NCBI GenBank assembly: GCA_900552905.1
Contig: USBR01000034.1
Coordinates: 1 to 11,078 of the forward strand
Direction of reading: 5' to 3'
Origin: an uncultured Succinatimonas sp.
GTDB taxonomy: Bacteria > Pseudomonadota > Gammaproteobacteria > Enterobacterales > Succinivibrionaceae
Length of the DNA stretch: 11,078 nucleotides
The notes beneath the pieces are model-generated. The model was not told the origin of the DNA and did not search any database. It saw only the letters and a list, made by a program, of their open reading frames with translations. A program made the position numbers and the translations under genes. Shown here piece after piece: positions 1-6,851 of this stretch; the first letter of the stretch is position 1, and each line of letters begins with the position of its first letter.

Positions 1-100
1 TCCCTCTTTTCAGAGGGCCCACACAGATTGTCCGTACTTATTTTTAAAGAACTTTTAACCTCGCTTGGAGGTTTTATGTTACTGTCTTACGCGACAGTGA
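1..100 (-). other. rRNA operon leader (5' transcribed part, 16S gene outside window)
   Basis: Read on the minus strand, this stretch holds the elements of a gammaproteobacterial rrn leader in the expected order. A 6-bp hairpin AACCTC/GAGGTT (57-73) sits where boxB lies. It is followed by a boxA-like AGTTCTTTAAAA (42-53; E. coli TGCTCTTTAACA), then GACAATCTGTGTGGGC (17-32), which as I recall it matches the E. coli 16S leader downstream of boxA. Two more hairpins are visible: ACTGTC/GACAGT at 81-98 and CCCTCT-GAAA-AGAGGG at 2-17, the latter with a GNRA-type loop. These elements normally assemble the Nus antitermination complex on nascent pre-rRNA. The 16S gene should start shortly beyond the left edge, read leftwards. 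Confidence 0.82.
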
Positions 101-106
101 TTGAAC

Positions 107-134
107 ATTATAGTGATTTAAAAACGTATGTCAA
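107..134 (-). promoter_or_regulatory. Strong sigma-70 promoter, rrn P2-like
   Basis: The minus strand shows a perfect -35 TTGACA (129-134), a 16-bp spacer and a perfect -10 TATAAT (107-112). A 16-bp spacer is typical of rRNA promoters. Upstream (135-180) the sequence has phased A/T tracts that fit an UP element. Transcription would start near 99-102, a few bases before the leader hairpin at 81-98 and about 50 nt before boxA. Being closest to the leader, it corresponds in position to P2. Confidence 0.85.
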
Positions 135-222
135 CAACTTTTTAAATCTTTTTTTGAAAAATCTCTAAAATCTCTCAAAAAAGCTCAATCAAAGCACATC
201 TACGATGTAGCGTGCAATATTT

Positions 223-250
223 AGTCTAGTCTTTTATTAGATTTTGTCAA
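223..250 (-). promoter_or_regulatory. Upstream tandem promoter, rrn P1-like
   Basis: A second perfect -35 TTGACA (245-250) is followed, again after 16 bp, by TAGACT (223-228; 4 of 6 matches to TATAAT). The distance to the P2-like promoter is about 116 bp, close to the P1-P2 spacing usual in rrn operons. AT-rich tracts lie upstream (251-340). An imperfect hairpin (194-215, GCAC...GTGC arms) falls just downstream of the expected start. The -10 is imperfect, so confidence is lower than for the downstream promoter. Confidence 0.55.
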
Positions 251-499
251 GAAAAAACTAAGCGAGACTTTAAATTTAGTTTTAAGTAAACTTAAGGCTA
301 CTTTGATTTTTACTTAGCTAAATTTAATTTAAATTTAATCTCACGCTCATAGTAACAGTAATTGTTAAATCCACCCACCCTATTCTCTATATATAAGACA
401 AGAAAACTCTAAGCTTAAATACATTGCATGAAGATGGATTTATGTTGAACTTAGGATGATAAAGAAAACTTAAGACTTAGTCTTAATTAAATTTGAGAC
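251..499. other. Gene-free AT-rich spacer between lpp terminator and rrn promoters
   Basis: I find no credible ORF, tRNA or RNA gene here. The sequence is very AT-rich with repeated TTTAAATT and CTTAAG-like words. In rrn operons the region upstream of P1 usually holds UP-element and Fis sites, but I could not place a convincing Fis site. A short dyad at 470-486 is listed separately. Confidence 0.5.
470..486. repeat. Short dyad TTAAGACT-T-AGTCTTAA
   Basis: Two perfect 8-bp arms surround a single T. The dyad lies between the lpp terminator and the rrn promoter region. Its shape resembles a binding site for a dimeric DNA-binding protein, but no known operator is recognised and chance occurrence in AT-rich DNA is possible. 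Confidence 0.45.
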
Positions 500-536
500 A
501 AAAAAAAGAGGGCGCCCCGTAGGTCGTCCCCCTTTT
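500..536 (-). terminator. Rho-independent terminator of lpp
   Basis: On the minus strand an interrupted long stem (outer arms AAAAGGGGG / CCTCTTTT-type pairing, inner CG and CC/GG pairs with single mismatches) closes on a UACG tetraloop and runs into eight T residues (500-507). It begins about 24 nt after the lpp stop codon. C(UACG)G is one of the unusually stable UNCG loops, which suits a very abundant short mRNA. Confidence 0.85.
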
Positions 537-559
537 ATGATCTAACGATTACAGAAAAA

Positions 560-787
560 TTATTTCTTGTAACGACGAGCTAAGTTGTCTAAACGCTCGT
601 TAGCACGGGCAGCATCAGACTTAACGAAAGCAACATCGTTAGCTAACTTAGACTGCTGAGCCTTTAAAGCGTCAACGTCAGCCTGGATAGCGTCGATCTT
701 GGCCTCTAAAGCAGAGGTATCAGCGCAGCCAACTAAAACAGTAGCACCAACAGCAACAACGCCTAACATAGCCTGGAACTTGTTCAT
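560..787 (-). CDS. lpp: Major outer-membrane lipoprotein Lpp (Braun lipoprotein)
   Basis: Lpp is a small trimeric coiled-coil lipoprotein anchored by lipid in the outer membrane and joined through its C-terminal lysine to peptidoglycan, fixing the width of the periplasm. The 75-residue product has a 20-residue signal peptide ending in the lipobox LVGC (Cys21), a heptad-patterned helix (AKIDAI, ADVDAL, SKLANDV) and the diagnostic tail DAARANERLDNLARRYKK with terminal lysine. The start chosen is the ATG at 787, with GGAG (794-797) six bases upstream; an upstream in-frame TTG at 799 overlaps that Shine-Dalgarno and is rejected. The mature part is 55 residues against 58 in E. coli. From AKID to DAARAN the helix is exactly seven residues shorter, while four residues are added near the N-terminus. 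It is monocistronic, with its own terminator. Confidence 0.95.
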   Translation of the reverse strand: MNKFQAMLGVVAVGATVLVGCADTSALEAKIDAIQADVDALKAQQSKLANDVAFVKSDAARANERLDNLARRYKK

Positions 788-847
788 TTTTATCTCCAAA
801 ACTTTTTTTTAACATAACAATGAAGCATTATGCTCCGTTGCATTTGT

Positions 848-853
848 ATTCTA
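848..853 (-). promoter_or_regulatory. Possible -10 of the lpp promoter
   Basis: TAGAAT (5 of 6 to consensus) lies about 60 nt upstream of the lpp start in an AT-rich stretch. No good -35 is found at 16-18 bp, so the assignment is weak. A promoter should nevertheless lie between gmhB and lpp, because lpp transcripts are normally monocistronic and very abundant. The leader downstream also has an AGCAT/ATGCT inverted repeat (822-832). Confidence 0.25.
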
Positions 854-939
854 ATATAAAAACGGACCTTTAGCACATCGACATGAAAAATTATTTAATT
901 TATATTTTTATGCAGACTATGCTTTTTAAAAATCCACAA

Positions 940-983
940 TGCTCTCGCAACGAAAGCACGCTAATTCTAGTCCTAATTTAGGA
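940..983 (-). terminator. Two inverted repeats after gmhB, possible weak terminator
   Basis: Just past the gmhB stop the minus strand has a near-palindrome TCCTAA-A-TTAGGA (971-983). It is followed by an 8-bp stem TGCTTTCG/CGAGAGCA with a 3-nt loop (940-958), then after seven bases ATTTTT (929-935). The stem is good but the T-run is short and displaced. It could be an inefficient terminator or a 3'-end stabilising structure for the upstream cluster. Confidence 0.4.
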
Positions 984-989
984 TTATGC

Positions 990-1550
990 TTATCTATTTT
1001 TGAAAATATTTCTCATTGAGGCGACAAATGTTGATAAATCAACATATTTATCGGCAAAAGGAGCCTTTAAAGCTTCAGTATCTGAACCATTTGTGAGCAA
1101 AATATTATGGCTAATCCCTGCATTTTGTCCGGCAATGAGGTCTGAGGCGTGATCGCCTATCAATAGCGATTGAGATAAATCGATATCTAATTCCTGAGCT
1201 GCCTCTAAGATCATACCGGCTTTTGGCTTGCGACAATTGCACTCACAACGATACTTTTCAAGGTTAGCTTTAGGGTGATGCGGGCAGAATTTTATCAGGT
1301 CAAAACGCGCCTGATGCAGATCTAAAATCGACTGCATATATAAAGAAAGCTTGAAAAAATCAGCTTCGGTATAGAAACCTCTAGCAATACCTGACTGATT
1401 GGTAACTAAAACTGTCAGAAAGCCGGCGCGCTTTATGGTAGCTAAAGCCTCTTTAACTCCCGGCACAAAATCAAAGTCAACGATAGAACCGACATAACCG
1501 TGATCGACGTTAATCACACCATCACGGTCAAAAAATACCGCTTTATGCAC
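990..1550 (-). CDS. gmhB: D-glycero-beta-D-manno-heptose-1,7-bisphosphate 7-phosphatase
   Basis: GmhB is a cytoplasmic HAD-family phosphatase that removes the C7 phosphate of heptose bisphosphate on the way to ADP-heptose, the precursor of the LPS inner core. The 186-residue product (E. coli about 191) has HAD motif I FFDRDGVIN with Asp8 and Asp10, motif II VTNQSG (Thr50-Asn51), and the GmhB zinc loop CPHH...CNCRKP (Cys89, His91, Cys104, Cys106), with the lysine of CRKP serving as motif III. Motif IV is IGDHASD (Asp133, Asp137). The start is GTG at 1550, which overlaps the luxS stop by one base (TAGTG); AGGA (1560-1563) lies nine bases upstream. Translation is therefore probably coupled to luxS. 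The zinc loop makes GmhB a better fit than histidinol phosphatase. Confidence 0.93.
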   Translation of the reverse strand: MHKAVFFDRDGVINVDHGYVGSIVDFDFVPGVKEALATIKRAGFLTVLVTNQSGIARGFYTEADFFKLSLYMQSILDLHQARFDLIKFCPHHPKANLEKYRCECNCRKPKAGMILEAAQELDIDLSQSLLIGDHASDLIAGQNAGISHNILLTNGSDTEALKAPFADKYVDLSTFVASMRNIFKNR

Positions 1551-2065
1551 TATTGCAATTCCTGCAGCTTTTGCGGATCTAAGGCAATGTCTGCATTCTT
1601 GACGCTTAAAATGCCTTTCTCTAAAACAGCTCTAGCAATAGCTTTAGCCTCAACTAAGGAATGCAGATCGCAAGATCCACACTGATATGGATTTGAAGCC
1701 GGGATTTTAGTCTGGTCATCTAAATTAACAATATCCTGCATCGAGTCGCGCATCGCCTTTGCGACCTTATGCGTATCAGCTTCACCGATAAGGCTCATAT
1801 AAAAACCGGTCTTACAGCCCATAGGCGAAATATCGATTACCTCAATTTTAGAGGGCTCATTGATATGCTCGCGCATAAAGCCGGCAAAGAAATGCTCTAA
1901 AGTATGAATTCCCTTCTCCGGCATCATTTCAGTATTAGGCTTTACAAAGCGTAAATCCCAAACCTCAATACGATCGCCTTTAGGGGTGACTAAAGTCTTA
2001 GCACAACGCACAGAAGGTGCGGGCATAATAGTATGATCTACAAGAAAGCTATCTACTAAGGGCAT
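1550..2065 (-). CDS. luxS: S-ribosylhomocysteine lyase (autoinducer-2 synthesis)
   Basis: LuxS cleaves S-ribosylhomocysteine to homocysteine and DPD, the precursor of AI-2, completing the Pfs/LuxS activated-methyl cycle in the cytoplasm. The 171-residue protein has full family length. It shows the metal site HTLEH (His54, Glu57, His58) together with Cys129 in NPYQCG, and the catalytic Cys84 in [15 protein letters not shown]. An extra cysteine, Cys132, sits close to the metal ligand. AAGG lies seven bases before the ATG. The gene starts 16 nt after the lytic transglycosylase gene and ends in a one-base overlap with gmhB, so the three genes are probably co-transcribed. AI-2 production is implied; no receptor or Lsr gene is visible here. 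Confidence 0.96.
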   Translation of the reverse strand: MPLVDSFLVDHTIMPAPSVRCAKTLVTPKGDRIEVWDLRFVKPNTEMMPEKGIHTLEHFFAGFMREHINEPSKIEVIDISPMGCKTGFYMSLIGEADTHKVAKAMRDSMQDIVNLDDQTKIPASNPYQCGSCDLHSLVEAKAIARAVLEKGILSVKNADIALDPQKLQELQ

Positions 2066-2081
2066 GTTTTAACCTTAAAAA

Positions 2082-2675
2082 TCAATATAAATTGCAGTGT
2101 AATAATTGCTGATGGTAGCGATCGGAACGCTCTTGTACCGCTTTAGCTATATCCTTAAGCCACATCTTATTGATATAGGTACCGCGCTGAAAACCACCCC
2201 AGCCTTCATGATAATTTAGATACTGATTGTAAGCATCTTTATAGGGAATATGATTTTTCTGCTTAGTCTTATGCATATACCAGCCGATAAAATCTAAGGC
2301 ATCAGCAAAATCATCGCGACTAGAGAAAAAACCACCCTTATCAGCTACATAATCATTCCAAACCTCGTCCTGAGCCTGAGCATAACCATAGGAACTGCTA
2401 CCGCGGCCATAAGGAATAAAGAGGAACCAGCGCATCGGCGGTTGCGCATCCTCTCTAAAGCCGGATTCCTGAGCCATAATCGCCATCGCTACATTGATAG
2501 GGACACCATAGCGATCATGCACCTTATGGGCTGCCATATACCAGCTGTCTTTTTCCTGAAAAATAGAGCAGAGATTTTCTGGATTTGAGGGAGGAGTAGT
2601 GGAGCAACCACTAAGCATAGCCATGCTTAGAGCTACCCCTGAAAGACATTTAAGACAAGAAGAGAGTTTTAACAT
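2082..2675 (-). CDS. Putative SLT-type lytic transglycosylase lipoprotein
   Basis: The 197-residue product has a lipoprotein signal peptide with lipobox MLSGC (Cys24), followed by a compact lysozyme-like domain. The segment GVPINVAMAIMAQESGFREDA carries the SLT motif, with Glu70 of QES as the expected catalytic acid. Later SSYGYAQA resembles the family's GlyLeuMet-type motif, and DFIGWYM, NQYLNYHEGWGGF and YINKMW are conserved-looking aromatic blocks. From memory it resembles a widespread gammaproteobacterial family annotated only as transglycosylase SLT domain lipoprotein, distinct from MltC, EmtA and Slt70. It would cleave or edit peptidoglycan from the periplasmic face of a membrane. Residues +2/+3 of the mature part are Ser-Thr, which favours outer-membrane sorting. 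Its Shine-Dalgarno is weak. It lies 56 nt after glnB and 16 nt before luxS. Confidence 0.82.
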   Translation of the reverse strand: MLKLSSCLKCLSGVALSMAMLSGCSTTPPSNPENLCSIFQEKDSWYMAAHKVHDRYGVPINVAMAIMAQESGFREDAQPPMRWFLFIPYGRGSSSYGYAQAQDEVWNDYVADKGGFFSSRDDFADALDFIGWYMHKTKQKNHIPYKDAYNQYLNYHEGWGGFQRGTYINKMWLKDIAKAVQERSDRYHQQLLHCNLY

Positions 2676-2731
2676 GAGTAGCTCTACTTAAAAATCGCAA
2701 TAATAACAGAGATCTAACTAGAAGCGTCTGC

Positions 2732-3264
<533 letters not shown>

Positions 3265-3266
3265 AT

Positions 3267-3296
3267 AAAAAAAGCAACGCTTCTTTTAGCGTTGCT
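3267..3296 (-). terminator. Rho-independent terminator of glpX
   Basis: A perfect 8-bp stem AGCAACGC/GCGTTGCT with an 8-nt loop is followed by seven T residues on the minus strand. It begins about 30 nt after the glpX stop and closes the transcription unit before glnB. Confidence 0.92.
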
Positions 3297-3326
3297 CTTT
3301 GATCTTTATATAGAAATTTCTAAAAA

Positions 3327-4313
3327 TTAGTATTCAAGAGTACTCATCTTAGAGAGCTTAGCACGATCGTGCCAGGCCTGAATATAACGACGAGTACCAG
3401 TGCGGCCACGAGAAGTTAAGGAAGAAGTTAAAGCGTACTCACCGCGATAGCGAACACCCTCTAATAACTCACCCTCAGTTACACCGGTAACCGCAAAGTA
3501 GCACTGATCGGAGGTAATTAAATCGTCAACGCTACGGATCATATTCAAATCGATACCGTCATCGATAATAGCACGACGCTCCTTTTCAGTCTTAGGAGCT
3601 AAACGAGTTAACATCTGACCGCCGGTGCCCTTAATCGCACAAGCACTGACAACAGCCTCAGGAGTACCACCAATACCGATAAGCATGTCGATCTGAGCAC
3701 GCGGATCGATAGCCATAATAGCGGCAGCGATATCACCTTCAGTGTGAAGCATGACGCGAGCGCCGGCTAATCTTACGTCCTGAATGAGCTTAGCGTGACG
3801 CGGCTTGTCTAAAACGAAGACATTAAGCTCACGGACATTCTTACCTAAAGCCTTAGCTACATTCTGAATATTGTCCTTAACCGGAGCATCTAAATCGATA
3901 ACACCAGCAGCCTCTCGACCTACAGCGATCTTCTCGCAGTAGAAGCTGTGGCCTGGATTAAACATAGAGCCCTTAGCGGCAATACCAGCTGCAGCAATAG
4001 CATTAGGTCTACCGAAGGCTGCACAAGAAGTACCATCGATAGGATCAACAGCTACGTCAACCTCTAAACCATCGCCAAAACCGACCTTTTCGCCATTAAA
4101 GAGCATCGGAGCATTGTCCTTTTCACCCTCACCGATAATGACAGTACCACGAACGTGAATACCTTGGAAGGCGATACGCATAGCATCAACTGCAGCAGCA
4201 TCAACAGAATCCTTATCGCCGCGTCCAATGTAACGAGCGGCAGCTAAAGCGGCAGCCTCAGTTACACGTACTAAATCGAGCGCAATATTTTTATCAGTTA
4301 AATGTTGTTGCAT
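3327..4313 (-). CDS. glpX: Fructose-1,6-bisphosphatase class II
   Basis: GlpX hydrolyses fructose 1,6-bisphosphate to fructose 6-phosphate in gluconeogenesis, using divalent metal, in the cytoplasm. The 328-residue protein is close to the E. coli length (about 336). It shows the family blocks LVRVTEAAALAAA, GRGDKDSVDAAAVDAMR (Asp33, Lys34), VIIGEGEKDNAPM (Glu62, Glu64), VDPIDGT (Asp90-Thr95), ALGK...KPRH, IGGTPEAVVSA and FAVTGVTEGELLEGV. The stretch after the DPIDGT motif, SCAAFGRPNA, has an unusual Ser-Cys where I would expect a bulky or basic residue; the metal-binding part is intact. GAGGGG (4322-4327) lies eight bases before the ATG. It stands downstream of phoR in the same direction but has a 178-nt gap with a hairpin, so it probably has its own promoter. 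Confidence 0.94.
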   Translation of the reverse strand: MQQHLTDKNIALDLVRVTEAAALAAARYIGRGDKDSVDAAAVDAMRIAFQGIHVRGTVIIGEGEKDNAPMLFNGEKVGFGDGLEVDVAVDPIDGTSCAAFGRPNAIAAAGIAAKGSMFNPGHSFYCEKIAVGREAAGVIDLDAPVKDNIQNVAKALGKNVRELNVFVLDKPRHAKLIQDVRLAGARVMLHTEGDIAAAIMAIDPRAQIDMLIGIGGTPEAVVSACAIKGTGGQMLTRLAPKTEKERRAIIDDGIDLNMIRSVDDLITSDQCYFAVTGVTEGELLEGVRYRGEYALTSSLTSRGRTGTRRYIQAWHDRAKLSKMSTLEY

Positions 4314-4415
4314 GATTAAAACCCCTCAACAAAAATTCTTCTTTAATGGTGAAATATTAAGATGTTATTAATATGATACTATTTTGTTATCTAATTGAAT
4401 ATCTTATATGAATTA
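4314..4415 (-). promoter_or_regulatory. glpX upstream region with TTAATA direct repeat
   Basis: The AT-rich spacer probably holds the glpX promoter, but no clear -35/-10 pair was found. Two TTAATA hexamers (4355-4360 and 4366-4371, minus strand) lie exactly 11 bp apart, the spacing also seen upstream of pstS. In DNA this AT-rich the match may be chance. Confidence 0.3.
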
Positions 4416-4446
4416 TTTGCGCAACCTGTTAGCGAGGTCACGCAAA
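4416..4446 (-). terminator. 12-bp hairpin after phoR, no U-run
   Basis: On the minus strand TTTGCGTGACCT pairs with AGGTTGCGCAAA around a 7-nt loop. Two of the twelve pairs are G-U in the minus-strand RNA but become A-C mismatches on the plus strand, so the structure favours RNA from the pst-pho direction. No T-run follows (TAATTC), so it is not a standard intrinsic terminator. It may protect the 3' end or slow transcription before glpX. It begins 46 nt after the phoR stop. Confidence 0.6.
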
Positions 4447-4491
4447 CTTGATAGGGAAAGCACTAAATCGTGGGGATCTAAGCTGTCAGTC

Positions 4492-6180
4492 TTAATTAGC
4501 CTCTTCTAATAGTGACTGACATAACTTTTTTTGGGGAAAAACTATCTTAAAAGTGGTACCTACGCCCTCTTCACTGTCAACTTCAATCTTACCACCATAG
4601 AGTAAAACGATATGTTTGACGATAGAAAGGCCTAAACCGGTACCCACACGCGCTTTGTTATGACTCTTATCCACGCAATAAAAGCGCTCAAAAATTCGCA
4701 TCTGTGAGCTCTTAGGAATACCGATACCATCGTCTTTGACGTTGATATAGATATTGTCATCGTCATGGAAATAATCTACCCACACATGACCACCGGGGTT
4801 ATTGTACTTAATGGCATTGTCGCAGAGATTAAAGAGCATTTGATTAAAATAGCGGAAAACACCATAAATACGCGGCGCCTCACCTTTAATACTGAGACTT
4901 ACCTGCATATCGCGGCATTTATCCTCTAAGGATTCCTTAATACCGGCAAGTACATGACCAATATCGATCTGCTCATCCTCAAGACGCTTACCTTCATCTA
5001 AGCGGGATAAAAGAATAATATCGTTGATGAGATTTAATAAATTCTCACCTTCCTTACGGATACGCTTAGCAAAAGGCACTATATCCTTAGGATTGACTAA
5101 ATTATTCTCTAAAAGCTCAGCCCGGCCGATGATCGATTGCAAAGGAGTTTTGAGCTCATGCGATACATTAGCGGTAAACTCCTGTCGCTGTCTTTCAGCA
5201 ATACGTTTTTGCGTTACATCGATAACTAAAAGCGCATAACCGACATGACTGTCATCTGTGTCGATTTTATTAAAGAAGATTCTATAGAAATGATCATCAA
5301 GTTCTAAATCTTCAATCTTATTATTGAGATCCTCTCCTTTATCAAAGTATTTACGGATCATAGCCGAACGATCGAGGCTTAAAATATTTTTGCCAACTAC
5401 ACTATCGTCGATCTTAAAAATATTTTTAGCACTATCGTTAATACTGATGATAACGCCTAAGGCATTGAATAACACGAGGCCCTCAGACATACTGGCAGTA
5501 ATGGCTTGCATTTCTCGTGACTGTTTGGAAATTTTATCGATGAGATCCTTAATGCGCTTTTGATACATATCGATACGCCTAACTAATGGCCCTAATTCCT
5601 CATAGGGAACATTATCAAGCGGACGATTGAGATCAATGGCGTTAATCGGTCTCACAATACTTAAGGATAAACGATAGGCAATATAGGCCGAAATCATGGC
5701 ACAGACACCGACTATGCCTAAGAAGCACCAAAATAAAGACCAGGTCAGACTAAAGACATTTTCTGTAGTAAAGGAGGCGCGCAAAATCTCGCCGGATTTG
5801 AGCTTTACTGCATAATAAACCGTTTCAGTATCTAAGGTCTCAGAAAAACGCTCCACAGAACTTGAACCATTTTTCATCGCCTCAATAAACTCAGAACGAT
5901 CTTTATGATTAGGCATGCTGTGAGCTTTAGCCTTACTATCATAAAAGACCGAACCGTCGGCATTGATCAAGGTGACTCTGAAGGCACCATAATCTAAACC
6001 CATAATGTAGTATTTACTGAATTGATCTACATCCTTAACTAAAGCCTCGGTGTATTCATACAGCATATGCTCATCGTTTTTCATCATCAGGCTATGGGCT
6101 AACCATAAAGCTGAAGATAGACCTATGACTAAAAACAATAAGGTGGAAATGAATACGGCTTTAAAGACCTTGCTTATCAC
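4492..6180 (-). CDS. phoR: Phosphate-regulon sensor histidine kinase PhoR (Gram-positive-like architecture)
   Basis: This is a membrane sensor kinase that phosphorylates the response regulator encoded just upstream; the location fixes its role as PhoR. The 562 residues comprise TM1 (about 7-30), an extracytoplasmic domain of about 115 residues (31-145), TM2 (about 146-170), a short linker with a HAMP-like VRPINAID, a PAS-like region (about 222-325), and HisKA with the phospho-acceptor His341 in SHELKTPL. The ATPase domain follows, with N-box Asn451/Asn455, G1 DDGIGIP (483-489), an F-box FERFY and G2 GTGLGLS (513-519). E. coli PhoR (about 431 residues) lacks a large periplasmic domain; the layout and stretches such as REGENLLNLINDIILLSRLDEG recall clostridial kinases. 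The start is GTG at 6180, two bases after the phoB stop. A shorter start would delete TM1. Confidence 0.9.
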   Translation of the reverse strand: MISKVFKAVFISTLLFLVIGLSSALWLAHSLMMKNDEHMLYEYTEALVKDVDQFSKYYIMGLDYGAFRVTLINADGSVFYDSKAKAHSMPNHKDRSEFIEAMKNGSSSVERFSETLDTETVYYAVKLKSGEILRASFTTENVFSLTWSLFWCFLGIVGVCAMISAYIAYRLSLSIVRPINAIDLNRPLDNVPYEELGPLVRRIDMYQKRIKDLIDKISKQSREMQAITASMSEGLVLFNALGVIISINDSAKNIFKIDDSVVGKNILSLDRSAMIRKYFDKGEDLNNKIEDLELDDHFYRIFFNKIDTDDSHVGYALLVIDVTQKRIAERQRQEFTANVSHELKTPLQSIIGRAELLENNLVNPKDIVPFAKRIRKEGENLLNLINDIILLSRLDEGKRLEDEQIDIGHVLAGIKESLEDKCRDMQVSLSIKGEAPRIYGVFRYFNQMLFNLCDNAIKYNNPGGHVWVDYFHDDDNIYINVKDDGIGIPKSSQMRIFERFYCVDKSHNKARVGTGLGLSIVKHIVLLYGGKIEVDSEEGVGTTFKIVFPQKKLCQSLLEEAN

Positions 6181-6182
6181 GT

Positions 6183-6851
6183 TTAGGCCCCGACCTTATA
6201 ACCTACACCACGTACAGTTTTGATGATGTACTCCATCTCGCCGAGCTTTTGTCTTAAAGTACGGATATGCACATCCACAGTACGACTTTCGCCATCGTAC
6301 TCAGTACCCCAGATTCTGTCTAAAAGCTGATCGCGGGAGAAAACGCGTCCTTGTCGCTTTAGCATTAAAAGCAACAGTTCGTATTCCTTTAAGGTTAGAT
6401 CCACAACCTTACCCTTAACTTTAACCTCATGATTTGCCTCATTGAGGGTGAGATCGTCTAAGGTAATTTCCTCAGACTGAGCATTGCCATTACAACGACG
6501 TAAAACGGCGTTGATACGAGCTACCATTTCGATGAGGGAAAAAGGCTTAGTGAGATAGTCATCGGCACCTAAATCTAAAGCACTGACACGCTCGTATTCA
6601 GCGCCTTTAGCGGTAGCCATGATGACTGGAATATTGCGGGTACGCGCCCCCGCACGGAGGCGCTTTAAGATATCGATGCCACTCATATCTGGAAGCATGA
6701 TATCTAATAAAACCAAATCGGGTAGACGCTTTTCTACTGCGGCAAAGAAACTGGTACCATCAGCGAACACCTCCGTTTCCATATTCATAGACTGTAAGGT
6801 GTACTGTTCAATCTCGCGGATATCGGTATCATCTTCGACGCAATAAATCAT
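6183..6851 (-). CDS. phoB: Phosphate-regulon response regulator (PhoB/PhoP, OmpR family)
   Basis: This is a cytoplasmic DNA-binding response regulator expected to activate the pst operon and other phosphate-starvation genes after phosphorylation by PhoR. The 222-residue protein has a receiver domain (1-115) with acidic Asp7/Asp8, phospho-acceptor Asp50 in LLDIMLP, Thr80 and Lys102 in LTKPF, followed by a winged-helix domain (about 128-220) with LTLKEYELL, VFSRDQLLDRIWG, RTVDVHIRTLRQKL and VRGVGYKV. The start chosen is ATG 6851, which overlaps the phoU stop as ATGA; GGAGA lies about nine bases upstream. A longer in-frame GTG at 6905 lies inside phoU and would add residues foreign to the family. 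MIYCVEDD and MATAKGAEYERV look more like Clostridia regulators than E. coli PhoB, so phoP would be an equally fair name. Confidence 0.92.
   Translation of the reverse strand: MIYCVEDDTDIREIEQYTLQSMNMETEVFADGTSFFAAVEKRLPDLVLLDIMLPDMSGIDILKRLRAGARTRNIPVIMATAKGAEYERVSALDLGADDYLTKPFSLIEMVARINAVLRRCNGNAQSEEITLDDLTLNEANHEVKVKGKVVDLTLKEYELLLLMLKRQGRVFSRDQLLDRIWGTEYDGESRTVDVHIRTLRQKLGEMEYIIKTVRGVGYKVGA

Noticed and set aside
788..799. Longer lpp frame from TTG at 799
   Set aside because: The four extra codons are the Shine-Dalgarno region itself; ATG 787 gives a normal lipoprotein signal peptide.
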